A stretch of 10,571 bases of DNA, from the NCBI GenBank assembly GCA_947483545.1, contig CANKNP010000178.1, positions 1 through 10,571 of the forward strand. Reading direction: 5' to 3'. The notes beneath the pieces are model-generated. The model searched no databases. It was given only the letters and a program-made list of their open reading frames with translations, and was not told where the DNA came from. Positions 1-6,667 of the stretch are shown here, piece by piece (position 1 is the stretch's first letter; each line of letters opens with the position of its first letter). Origin of the DNA: Deltaproteobacteria bacterium (GTDB lineage Bacteria > Myxococcota > UBA796 > SXON01). A program made the translations under genes and the position numbers.

Positions 1-517
1 ACAGGCCAAAATCGAAGAGCGAGGCCGGACAGTCGCCCCAATGGCGCTCGGTCAGGTGCGGCCCCCGGGGCCGGACGAAGAGCGCGGCGCGGGGGGTCTG
101 GAGCTTGTAAAGCCCCTTCGGGGTCTCCACCGTCAGCGTGCCGCGGACCGCTTCGCCCAGCGCGGCGTGACCGGTCAACACCGCCGACCAGCTCGGCGCC
201 AGACTGTCCTCCAAATCCGCCATGAAAACCCGCGCGCCCGAGTTGAGCGCGTTGACGATCATCTTCGGCTCGGCAGGCCCGGTGATCTCGACCCGGCGGT
301 CGAGGAGGGAAGGCGGTGGGGGCGCGACGGTCCAGTCGGAGGCGCGGAGATCGGCGGTCTCCGGCAGGAAGTCGGGGAGCGCGCCGGCGTCGAAGGATGC
401 TTGCCGCTCGACGCGCCGGGCGAGCAGATCACGGAGCGGCGGCGCGAAGCGCAGGACGAGCGCGTCGAGGAACCGGGTGGCCTCGGCGGTGAGCAGGAGA
501 TCGGCGGCGACGTTCAC
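1..517 (-). CDS. aceB: Malate synthase A, N-terminal part (cut by window start)
   Basis: Malate synthase condenses glyoxylate with acetyl-CoA to give malate in the cytoplasmic glyoxylate shunt, allowing growth on acetate or fatty acids. Seen: 172 codons are visible and the frame runs off position 1. Segments match the malate synthase A family closely as I remember E. coli AceB: LPDFLPETADLRASDW (about residues 47-62), DRRVEITGPAEPKMIVNALN (73-92), VFMADLEDSLAPSW (97-110) and RPRGPHLTERHW (149-160). The catalytic Asp and the C-terminal domain lie outside the window. Start: GTG at 517-515. An in-frame TAA lies 9 bases upstream, and the next good in-frame ATG is deep in the conserved core, so GTG is nearly forced. 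No convincing Shine-Dalgarno precedes it. It is divergent from the M18 peptidase gene. The isocitrate lyase partner is not in the window. Confidence 0.94.
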   Translation of the reverse strand, partial: MNVAADLLLTAEATRFLDALVLRFAPPLRDLLARRVERQASFDAGALPDFLPETADLRASDWTVAPPPPSLLDRRVEITGPAEPKMIVNALNSGARVFMADLEDSLAPSWSAVLTGHAALGEAVRGTLTVETPKGLYKLQTPRAALFVRPRGPHLTERHWGDCPASLFDFGL

Positions 518-593
518 AGAGGTTGTTTAGTCGCGTTTTGGGTGGATGTATGGGACTCCTTTGTTTACCGGTCGATCGCTGATCTGCGACACG

Positions 594-627
594 ATTGTAA
601 ACTTGTCGATGTGTAAAGCTGTGTCAA
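594..627 (-). promoter_or_regulatory. Possible malate synthase promoter (-35/-10-like hexamers)
   Basis: On the minus strand TTGACA (627-622) is a perfect sigma70 -35 hexamer, and TACAAT (599-594) is one base from a perfect -10. The spacer is 22 bases, well above the usual 16-18, so a plain sigma70 promoter is doubtful; an activator or a different pairing may apply. The GTAAA(C) motif recurs nearby (563-568 inverted, 597-602, 613-617) and could be a regulator site. The leader to the GTG would be about 70-80 bases. Confidence 0.3.
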
Positions 628-682
628 TCGGGCTTGGCCGAATTGGCGGGCCCATCCGTGCCGCAGGTTCGGCCGGTACGTC

Positions 683-766
683 GTATCAGTGATACATGAT
701 ACACGATGCGGAGGTAGCGCCTTGATACATGTATCAACGGCTGGCGTATCAAGCGTGATGTATCAC
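683..766. promoter_or_regulatory. Cluster of TGATAC/GTATCA operator-like half-sites
   Basis: Seven copies of TGATAC or its complement GTATCA lie at 683-688, 690-695, 697-702, 723-728, 731-736, 746-751 and 760-765. They form GTATCAGTGATAC (683-695), a perfect 16-bp palindrome TTGATACATGTATCAA (722-737) and GTGATGTATCAC (755-766). The stretch is much more AT-rich than its surroundings. It sits between malate synthase and the aminopeptidase, 78-161 bases before the latter's ATG. Inverted symmetry with this density is typical of a multi-site operator for a dimeric repressor or activator (GntR, TetR or MarR style). I cannot name the protein. Confidence 0.7.
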
Positions 767-830
767 CGATGCCACCGCGATCCCGCGATCCCGCTGTTCG
801 CTCGCGCCTCGCCACGGGCGTCTGGCGCGC

Positions 831-836
831 TACCTT
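831..836 (+). promoter_or_regulatory. Possible -10 element directly before the aminopeptidase start
   Basis: TACCTT fits the TAnnnT form of a -10 hexamer and ends 7 bases before the ATG at 844, which would put transcription initiation at or next to the start codon. No Shine-Dalgarno is present, which agrees with a leaderless transcript. No good -35 is visible, so this is tentative. Confidence 0.25.
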
Positions 837-843
837 CGCTCCC

Positions 844-2163
844 ATGAACGCCGACCTGCTCACCCGCTTCCTCACCTTCCTCGACCACTCTCCCACGCCC
901 TGGCACGCGGTCGCCACGGCTGCCGCTGCGCTCGACGCCGCTGGCTTCTCGGAGCTGGACGAAGGTGCGGCCCCTTCCCCCCTCCACCCGGGACACCTCG
1001 GTTATCTGCGACGCGGCGGGACGATCCTGGCCTTCCGCATCGGCGGCGCCCCCATCGAGGAGGCGGGCATCCGGCTGGTCTCCGCCCACACCGACTCGCC
1101 CAACCTGCGCGTCAAGCCCCAGCCCGCCTTGTACGAGAAGGGCTATGTGCGCCTCGGCGTCGAGGTGTACGGTGGCGTGCTCCAGGCGACCTGGACCGAC
1201 AGGGATCTCGGCCTCGCGGGGCAGGTCTTCGTGCGCGACTCGCGGCCGGGCTTCCGGGGGCAACGCGGCGTGCTCGTCGATTTGCGCCGTCCAATCTGCC
1301 GCATCCCCAACCTGGCCATCCACCTCAACCGCGCAGTCAACGACGAGGGGTTGAAGCTCAATCCCCAGACCCAGCTGCCCGCGGTGTTCGCCCTCGGGGA
1401 GAAGGGCCCCGACCCCCTCCGGGCGCTGCTCTCCGCGGACCTGGGATGCGACCCGGCGGACGTTCTGACCTGGGATCTCTGCCTGTTCGATCTGGCCCGC
1501 CCCACGCTCGGCGGCGCGTCCAACGAGTTCATCTTCTCCGGTCGTCTCGACAACCTGGGCTCCAGCCACGCGGCGCTGGAGGGGATGATCGCGGCAGCGA
1601 CTGGCGATCTCCCTGCCGCCACCTCGGTGATCGCTCTGTTCGACCACGAGGAGGTAGGCTCGACCACCGCCCGCGGGGCCAGCGGTCGTCTGCTCGCCTC
1701 GACGTTGGAGCGTATCGTTCGTGACGCCGCGCTAGACCACGCGCTCCCGTCCCGCGGTGGGCTGGGGCGGGCCATGGCGCACTCCTGGCACATCAGCGCG
1801 GACATGGCGCACGCGGTCCACCCCGGCTGGCCGGACAAGCACGACGCCCAGCACATGCCGCTGCTCAACCGCGGTCCGGTCATCAAGCAGAACAGCTCGC
1901 AGCGCTACGGCACCGAAGCGGAGACCGCCGCGATGCTCGTACGGCTGTTTGAGGCGGCCGAGGTACCGAGCCAGTGGTTCGTCAACCGCGCCGACCTGGC
2001 GTGCGGGAGCACGGTGGGGCCGATCGTGGCCGCACAGCTCGGCATCCGCACGGCGGACGTGGGCAACCCGATGTTGTCGATGCACTCGGCGCGCGAGATG
2101 GGCGGCAGCGCCGATCATGCCTGGATGATCGCGGCGATGCGCCGGTTCCTCCTGGGGTTCTGA
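844..2163 (+). CDS. apeB: M18 family aspartyl aminopeptidase
   Basis: A cytoplasmic dinuclear-zinc aminopeptidase of family M18 that removes N-terminal residues, preferentially Asp/Glu in characterised members, for peptide turnover. Seen: 439 residues, normal for the family. Family signatures in order are SPTPWHAV (16-23), HTDSPNLRVKP from H82, SGRLDNL with D236, DHEEVGS with E269-E270, SADMAHAVHP with D320, NRGPVIKQNSSQRY, CGSTVGPI, and MHSAREMGGSAD with H414. By homology H82, D236, E270, D320 and H414 are the zinc ligands and E269 the general base; all are present, so it should be active. Start: the frame opens at ATG 769, but those extra 25 residues are Arg-rich and unlike the family, and they would overlap the operator-like cluster's edge. 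ATG 844 gives the usual N-terminus. No Shine-Dalgarno is seen. It converges on the PH-like gene. Confidence 0.94.
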   Translation: MNADLLTRFLTFLDHSPTPWHAVATAAAALDAAGFSELDEGAAPSPLHPGHLGYLRRGGTILAFRIGGAPIEEAGIRLVSAHTDSPNLRVKPQPALYEKGYVRLGVEVYGGVLQATWTDRDLGLAGQVFVRDSRPGFRGQRGVLVDLRRPICRIPNLAIHLNRAVNDEGLKLNPQTQLPAVFALGEKGPDPLRALLSADLGCDPADVLTWDLCLFDLARPTLGGASNEFIFSGRLDNLGSSHAALEGMIAAATGDLPAATSVIALFDHEEVGSTTARGASGRLLASTLERIVRDAALDHALPSRGGLGRAMAHSWHISADMAHAVHPGWPDKHDAQHMPLLNRGPVIKQNSSQRYGTEAETAAMLVRLFEAAEVPSQWFVNRADLACGSTVGPIVAAQLGIRTADVGNPMLSMHSAREMGGSADHAWMIAAMRRFLLGF

Positions 2164-2192
2164 CCCGGGTTCGACGGGTTGGTCGCCTCCAT

Positions 2193-2238
2193 CCCCGCGA
2201 AAGCCCTACAGCCGTCGAGGCACACGCCGCTCGCGGGG
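2193..2238. repeat. Inverted repeat in convergent intergenic gap
   Basis: CCCCGCGA (2193-2200) pairs with TCGCGGGG (2231-2238), an 8-bp stem with a 30-base loop, in the 110-bp gap between the converging aminopeptidase and PH-like membrane genes. The position suits a transcription end for both genes, but there is no U-tract on either side, so it is not a standard intrinsic terminator. Confidence 0.3.
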
Positions 2239-2273
2239 AGGATGGCGCGACGGTCTACCACCCAGTGCAACCG

Positions 2274-2882
2274 TCACGGCAACACAGCGGGCAACGCCCG
2301 AGCGAGGCGCCACACCCGCACATACCCGACGAGCGAGTGGATGCCGATGCCGAAGAACAGCGCCACGCCATCAAGGCCCCTGGACCCCGAGCGCGAGACC
2401 GCGATCGCTCCGAGGGCGCCGCAGCCGAGCCCGAACATGGTCATGAACCCCAGGAGGCGGAGCTGGCCGCTGTAGAACGCCCGCGCGGCGTCCCGGTGGG
2501 CGGGTGACCAGCGCCCGTCCGCCGCGCGTGCCGCTCCGTGCGGGTCGATCAACACCGCGTTGGGGCAGGCGGTCGCCAGCGCATCGGCGCACGCCTGCGC
2601 GCCCTCGAGCCCGAGGGTCAGTCGCATCCGCAAGCCGGCCCAGCGGATGTGCACGGTGCCACCCGGGGGGGGCCTACCAGGCGCCGCGAGCGACCCCAGC
2701 GCGTCGGAAACCTGCAGCGAAGTGATCTGGTCGTACGTCACGCGCAGGGGCCAGGTCTGGCCGACCTCCAGGTAGCCGTCCCGCAGGGTGACGCGCGCCG
2801 CCCAGGTGACACGACACCATCGGAGGAACCAGGCCCAAGCCAGCAGGAAGGCAGCCACCCCGAGCGGCGCGCCGATCCACAG
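2274..2882 (-). CDS. Small membrane protein with PH-like domain, start uncertain
   Basis: Not recognised as a named gene. Seen from the CTG at 2882 (202 residues): a hydrophobic helix (2-20), a soluble part rich in beta pattern (about 30-110) with YLEVGQTWPLRVTYDQITSL and VHIRWAGLRMRLTLG, a helix with DALATACPNA, then two hydrophobic helices (141-163 and 173-190). This resembles bacterial PH-domain membrane proteins; no catalytic motif is visible and function is unknown. Start: no in-frame ATG is available after the upstream gene's stop at 2959. The choices are CTG 2882-2880 (AGGA 9 bases before, full first helix) or GTG 2858-2856 (194 residues, clipped helix). An ATG at 2889-2887 lies one frame off, so an indel near 2883 is possible. 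The gene follows the SagB-like gene by about 76 bases and is probably co-transcribed. A C8 tract (coding strand) lies at 2672-2665. Confidence 0.62.
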   Translation of the reverse strand: MWIGAPLGVAAFLLAWAWFLRWCRVTWAARVTLRDGYLEVGQTWPLRVTYDQITSLQVSDALGSLAAPGRPPPGGTVHIRWAGLRMRLTLGLEGAQACADALATACPNAVLIDPHGAARAADGRWSPAHRDAARAFYSGQLRLLGFMTMFGLGCGALGAIAVSRSGSRGLDGVALFFGIGIHSLVGYVRVWRLARALPAVLP

Positions 2883-2958
2883 GCCCCATTTTCCTACTCG
2901 CTTCCTGTGTCCACGAAGGCGGCGGAACCGCCAGGAGCAACTGGGGGCAGGGGCGGAC

Positions 2959-4563
2959 CTAAGAAATGGGGGGGTACGGTGCGACGGTTCGGAGACGATC
3001 GTCCTCGATCGCTCCCCCAACCGTGAAGTGGTAAAGCGTCCGCCAGTCACTGTTCGGCGGGAGACCGAGGGCGCGGTGGGTCTCCTCGTCGAAGAAGCAG
3101 CCAATGCCGGTGCCTCGAAGACCATCGCTCTCCGCCTCAAGGTACAGCATCTGCCCGATGGCGCCTGCCTCCCAGTGCGCCCGCCGATAGAACGCCGGAC
3201 CCTGGCTTGCCAGCCCGCTGGCGAGGTCGGAGAGCATCGCGACGGCAAAGGCACCGTCCCCCGCGATCGCCTGGCCACAGCTCACGGAGGACGCGACCAT
3301 GCGGACGTCCCCCGCACGAACGCGGAAAAGCGGAAGGCCAGCCTCCACCTGCACCCAGCCGCCCGGGATTCCGAAAGCCCCGGGCTCGACCGGCCCACGG
3401 AGGAGCGCGTACACCCCGGGGTCGAGTCCGCGAACCCGGTGCACGAAAAAGAAGGGGTGTACCGCCGGGGACCACGGGAAGGCGTCGAACGGGGGGCCGC
3501 CCGGCAACAACCGCCTCATCGTCCTTAGGAAATGCTCGCGGTCCATGAAGGTCTTCCCGTCCATCTCCACAGCACTTCGGCGTTGGCGCACGATGCCCTG
3601 GAACGAGCCGGGACGTCGCACTCCGCTGGACGCGCGTGGGGCGCTCTCCACCCACTCCGACGTTCGGCCGTGCGACCGCGTGGCCAAGGCCACGGCACCG
3701 ATCACTGGCCAGTCCTGGTGGTCCTTCCCGAGCGGCGATGGCTCGCCGGCCCAGGCAACGGGAGGCAGCGAAGGGGTGCGGTAATGCTGCCACTGAGCGA
3801 GTGGCAAGTCCGCGTCCGCTGGGTAGAGCGCGAGCAGGCACTCCGCAATCTCGGCCTCGTCCCCAGACTGGTCCGCGATCCCAAGGAGGGATGCGACGGA
3901 CGCATCGGGCACGCTGTCGAGCAGGCGCGTGCGCCACCCGAGCGCCGCCGCTGCCAACGATACGGCAGCGATGGCGTGCCCGAGGTCGTGCTGGCAATAC
4001 CGGAACGCACGCTCGCCGTACTTCCAAGACTCCCGCACCGGGATGGACGTAAGGCCCACCAGCGCCGGATGTTCAGGGAGATCCGCGGCCAGCCGGCGCC
4101 ACGTCGACTCGGGCAACGTGGCGCGACGCTCCAACCCGTGATGCATGGAGCTGTAGTGGTACACCGCCGGAATATCAGCGATGTCCGCGACGGGGCCACA
4201 AACGAGGTAGGCCTCCGTGGGGTGGAGGTTGCCAGATGAAGGATTTACGCGTAGCGACCAGCGGATGTCGCCCACCTCTTTCCATGCGGAGAGCGCGAGC
4301 GAGTCAAGGAACAGGCGCGACACCGAGTCCCAATCCAGCGGGGCAGGCGGTGGGAATTCGCTGTCCACGACAGTGTCGTAGGTCGGCTGCGTGCTGGCTC
4401 GCGGGGTCCGTTCAAGGAGCACCACAGGCGCACCCTCGTACCGACGGAAGGGGTCGGGCTGGGTTTCCCAATCCATGTAGGAGAGCGCGCGTGCGTAGGC
4501 ATACGGCGCGTGACGCGTGCGAAGGTGGTAGGCCAGGGCCACGGCAGCGGGATCGTCGGCCAT
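2959..4563 (-). CDS. Tandem nitroreductase-fold protein, SagB/ThcOx-like dehydrogenase
   Basis: A probable FMN-dependent oxidoreductase. SagB/ThcOx enzymes oxidise azolines to azoles in thiazole/oxazole-modified peptides, but many family members stand alone with unknown substrates. Seen: 534 residues with two nitroreductase-like halves. The first (about 75-260) has SLRVNPSSGNLHPTEAYLV (103-121), the SagB-type version of the FMN loop, and RYCQHDLGHAIAAVSLAAAA (188-207). The second (about 320-534) starts with RQRRSAVEMDGKTFMD, then SCGQAIAGDGAFAVAML (428-444), and ends with GQMLYLEAESDGLRGTGIG (470-488), the classic nitroreductase C-terminal signature. Two fused domains could make an intramolecular version of the usual homodimer. 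Start: ATG 4563; the frame extends to 4710, but that would overlap the divergent gene, and the extension is Arg-rich. No YcaO cyclodehydratase, precursor peptide or transporter is in the window, so RiPP involvement is unproven. Confidence 0.85.
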   Translation of the reverse strand: MADDPAAVALAYHLRTRHAPYAYARALSYMDWETQPDPFRRYEGAPVVLLERTPRASTQPTYDTVVDSEFPPPAPLDWDSVSRLFLDSLALSAWKEVGDIRWSLRVNPSSGNLHPTEAYLVCGPVADIADIPAVYHYSSMHHGLERRATLPESTWRRLAADLPEHPALVGLTSIPVRESWKYGERAFRYCQHDLGHAIAAVSLAAAALGWRTRLLDSVPDASVASLLGIADQSGDEAEIAECLLALYPADADLPLAQWQHYRTPSLPPVAWAGEPSPLGKDHQDWPVIGAVALATRSHGRTSEWVESAPRASSGVRRPGSFQGIVRQRRSAVEMDGKTFMDREHFLRTMRRLLPGGPPFDAFPWSPAVHPFFFVHRVRGLDPGVYALLRGPVEPGAFGIPGGWVQVEAGLPLFRVRAGDVRMVASSVSCGQAIAGDGAFAVAMLSDLASGLASQGPAFYRRAHWEAGAIGQMLYLEAESDGLRGTGIGCFFDEETHRALGLPPNSDWRTLYHFTVGGAIEDDRLRTVAPYPPIS

Positions 4564-4640
4564 GTGGCTGCGTATCACTCGGTGGGCGTCCGCCCGGTCG
4601 CGGGGCGGCGTTACCTTGCGGGCGACTGGAGCAAGGAACG
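4564..4640. promoter_or_regulatory. Divergent promoter region between SagB-like and small gene
   Basis: A 77-bp gap must hold both divergent promoters. It contains the inverted repeat GGGCG-TC-CGCCC (4584-4595) and one GTATCA half-site (4572-4577) 8 bases before the SagB-like ATG. A TACCTT hexamer (4612-4617), the same sequence seen before the aminopeptidase, lies upstream of the small gene. No convincing -35 was found on either strand. Confidence 0.4.
4628..4637 (+). promoter_or_regulatory. Ribosome binding site of the small divergent gene
   Basis: GGAG (4628-4631, 9 bases before the ATG) and AAGGA (4633-4637, 3 bases before) give an overlapping purine-rich site that supports ATG 4641 over the longer upstream opening of this frame. 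Confidence 0.6.
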
Positions 4641-5105
4641 ATGAGCCTACGTGACCGCCTCGTGAACCGCGTTCGGAAAATTCTCGGCGGCGAGTCGCCG
4701 GTACCCACAACGCAGACTGCGCCAGACGCGGTCGCCCGGCAGCCTGTCACCCCGCAGCCCCTCGCTACGCAGCCCGCCGCCATGCCGCCTGTCGCGGGCG
4801 CCGCTTCCGCCCAGCGCGCGACGCCTCCGACCACCGATGCCCCGCCGGAGGATCCCGCTGGACAGGCCGCCAAGGTCGAGAGGGCCCGAGCCCGCGCGCG
4901 GAAGGGCGTCCTGCTTCACATCGAGAAGGAAGGGGGCTCCGTCAAGATGAGCGATGCCCACGACTATTCAGAGCGTCGCTTCTTCATCGCACACCGCGGC
5001 TTCTCCGACATGATGGGCTGGTGGCTCGAGGCGGAGTACATCCGGTACGAGGAAGGCATGGTGTATCTCACGGACTCGGGCCGGGCGTTTGCCCACGACG
5101 GGTGA
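4641..5105 (+). CDS. Hypothetical protein with disordered linker and winged-helix-like C-terminus
   Basis: Not recognised. Seen: 154 residues in three parts. Residues 1-16 (MSLRDRLVNRVRKILG) form a short basic amphipathic helix. Residues 17-75 are a Pro/Ala/Thr/Gln-rich, probably disordered linker. Residues 76-154 begin with an Arg/Ala helix (KVERARARARKGVLLHIEKE), then SDAHDYSERRFFIAHRGFSD, and end with EAEYIRYEEGMVYLTDSGRA. The last stretch resembles the wing of winged-helix DNA-binding proteins (aromatic-Leu-Thr-x-x-Gly-Arg). There is no signal peptide and no cysteine. ATG 4641 has a good ribosome binding site; the same frame opens at 4236 but that part is antisense to the SagB-like gene. 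It is divergent from the SagB-like gene, a common arrangement for a regulator or accessory factor, but the function is unknown. Confidence 0.75.
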   Translation: MSLRDRLVNRVRKILGGESPVPTTQTAPDAVARQPVTPQPLATQPAAMPPVAGAASAQRATPPTTDAPPEDPAGQAAKVERARARARKGVLLHIEKEGGSVKMSDAHDYSERRFFIAHRGFSDMMGWWLEAEYIRYEEGMVYLTDSGRAFAHDG

Positions 5106-5128
5106 CACCCGGATGGATCACCGGACGC

Positions 5129-6667
5129 CTACGGTGTGATCTCCACGACCTCAAACCCAAGCGCCTTGATCTCCTCAAGGACCTTCACTTCGGTCTTCGG
5201 CGCCGCATCGTCGCCCGGGGTGCCGACCATGAACGTGGCAGGACCGACGACGACGATCACCTGCCTCGCGGGCGCGAAGTAGGTCTTGGCCGACGCGTAG
5301 AGCCCGTCGGGCAGCGCAGCGTTCGCGTCCTTCGAGTACGCCTGCCACATGTCGGCGCCAAGCCCGAACTGGGGGGCTTGAACGAACGCAGCAGCCGTCG
5401 CCTCGTTGGTCTCAAAGTTGCCGGCGAGCGCCTTGAGGATCGAGTCGCGCGCCATCTTGATGTCAGCCTCGGCCGGGACCTTCGAGGCCGCCGCAGACAG
5501 CTCCTTGAGGATCTCGGTGATGGCGGGCGCGGTCTTGTCGGCCTGCACGCTGGTCCGAACGCCGAAGGTGCCGAAGTCTCGCGCGTCGCTGAACCCGCCA
5601 TAGGCGCCGTACGACCAGCCGTGCTCCTCCCGCAGGTTGATGTTGATTCGCGAGGAGAACATGCCGCCGACGATGGTGCCCGACAGATTCGCGGACCAAT
5701 ACTCTGGGCCCGTTCGGGAGACGCCCGTCGTGCCGACGCGCATGACCGACTGGACCGCGTCGGGCTGGTACACGAACACCACGCGCGTCTTGATTGGGGT
5801 CACCGGCGCTGCCACCACGGGGCGCTTGCTGGTGCCGACCTTCCAAGCGCCGAACCGCGCATCGAGCAGGGCCTTCGCGTCCGCCTCTGTGATCGCGCCG
5901 GAGAGCACGATCGCCGCGTTTCCCGCGTGGTACCACGTCTTGTAGAACGTGCTCGCGTCGCTGACCTTCAGCGCCTTCACGCTCACGGCGTCGCCCACTG
6001 CGGGCGTGCCGTAGGGGTGGTCCTTCCCGAAGATCTGCTGGGCGAACACCCGGTTGGCCAGATCCCGCGGATCACTCTCCTGGGACTGGATGTCCGCGAG
6101 GGTCTCTTTCTGGACCCGGGCGAACTCCTTGCTGTCAAACTTGGGCTTCAGCAGCACGTCCGCGAGGAGATCGAGGCTCGGCGCCAGCGTGTCGCCGGTG
6201 AGCGCGTCGAGGGCGATCAGCGCGTGATCCGCGTTGCCGACCGTGACGAGCGTGGCCCCGAGCGCAGTGGCGTCCGAGTTCACCTTCAGCGCCGAGCGCG
6301 TGGAGGTGCCTTCATCCAACATGCTCGCGGTGATCGCGGACAGTCCGGCCTTGCCCTTCGGATTGGCCTCGCGGCCCGCACCGACCACCACCCGGACGCT
6401 CACCAGCGGCAACCCTGGGCGCTCCACGAGGTAGACGGGGATGCCGTTCTTGAGGTTGAACTGCTTGGCGACGGGCGCCTGCCAACTGGACTCCAGGCCG
6501 GGCGACGGGGCGGTCGCGCGCCACGCCTCAGGGTCTGGCGCGGGCGGCGGAGGGACGACCACAACGGGCTCCTCCTTCTTCTTCTTCTTGGCTTCCGCCG
6601 GGGAGGGGACCGCGACGAGGCCGAGCAGCACGAGGCTCAAGAGGGAGGTCGAGAGGGTACGGTTCAC
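5129..6667 (-). CDS. M16 peptidase-like subunit, zinc site lost, R/Y motif kept
   Basis: The non-catalytic partner of a probable heterodimeric M16B protease. Seen: 512 residues; a signal peptide ends at PSPAEA (cleavage about residue 26), followed by five lysines and a Val/Pro tract (about 35-45), so it is exported. Where active members have G-L-x-HxxEH, this protein has GLSAITASMLDEGT (108-121): all three motif residues are replaced (A111, A114, S115). The C-terminal half keeps LREEHGWSYGAYGGF with R346 and Y353, the R/Y pair that binds the substrate C-terminus in M16B dimers. Start: GTG 6667-6665, sharing GTGA with the stop of the upstream M16 gene, with GGAGG (6678-6674) 6 bases before it. 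This indicates translational coupling and equal amounts of both subunits. Its end is 23 bases from the converging small gene. Confidence 0.93.
   Translation of the reverse strand: MNRTLSTSLLSLVLLGLVAVPSPAEAKKKKKEEPVVVVPPPPAPDPEAWRATAPSPGLESSWQAPVAKQFNLKNGIPVYLVERPGLPLVSVRVVVGAGREANPKGKAGLSAITASMLDEGTSTRSALKVNSDATALGATLVTVGNADHALIALDALTGDTLAPSLDLLADVLLKPKFDSKEFARVQKETLADIQSQESDPRDLANRVFAQQIFGKDHPYGTPAVGDAVSVKALKVSDASTFYKTWYHAGNAAIVLSGAITEADAKALLDARFGAWKVGTSKRPVVAAPVTPIKTRVVFVYQPDAVQSVMRVGTTGVSRTGPEYWSANLSGTIVGGMFSSRININLREEHGWSYGAYGGFSDARDFGTFGVRTSVQADKTAPAITEILKELSAAASKVPAEADIKMARDSILKALAGNFETNEATAAAFVQAPQFGLGADMWQAYSKDANAALPDGLYASAKTYFAPARQVIVVVGPATFMVGTPGDDAAPKTEVKVLEEIKALGFEVVEITP

Noticed and set aside
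41..616. Plus-strand open frame of 191 codons at the left edge
   Set aside because: Antisense to malate synthase, whose conserved motifs are unmistakable; its translation is Arg/Gly-rich with no family resemblance.
769..843. N-terminal extension of the aminopeptidase from ATG 769
   Set aside because: The 25 extra residues are Arg-rich and not family-like, there is no ribosome binding site, and the M18 N-terminus fits ATG 844.
5119..5136. Hairpin CACCG...CGGTG in the 23-bp gap between convergent genes as a terminator
   Set aside because: Only a 5-bp stem, overlaps the M16 stop codon and has no T-run; too weak to call.
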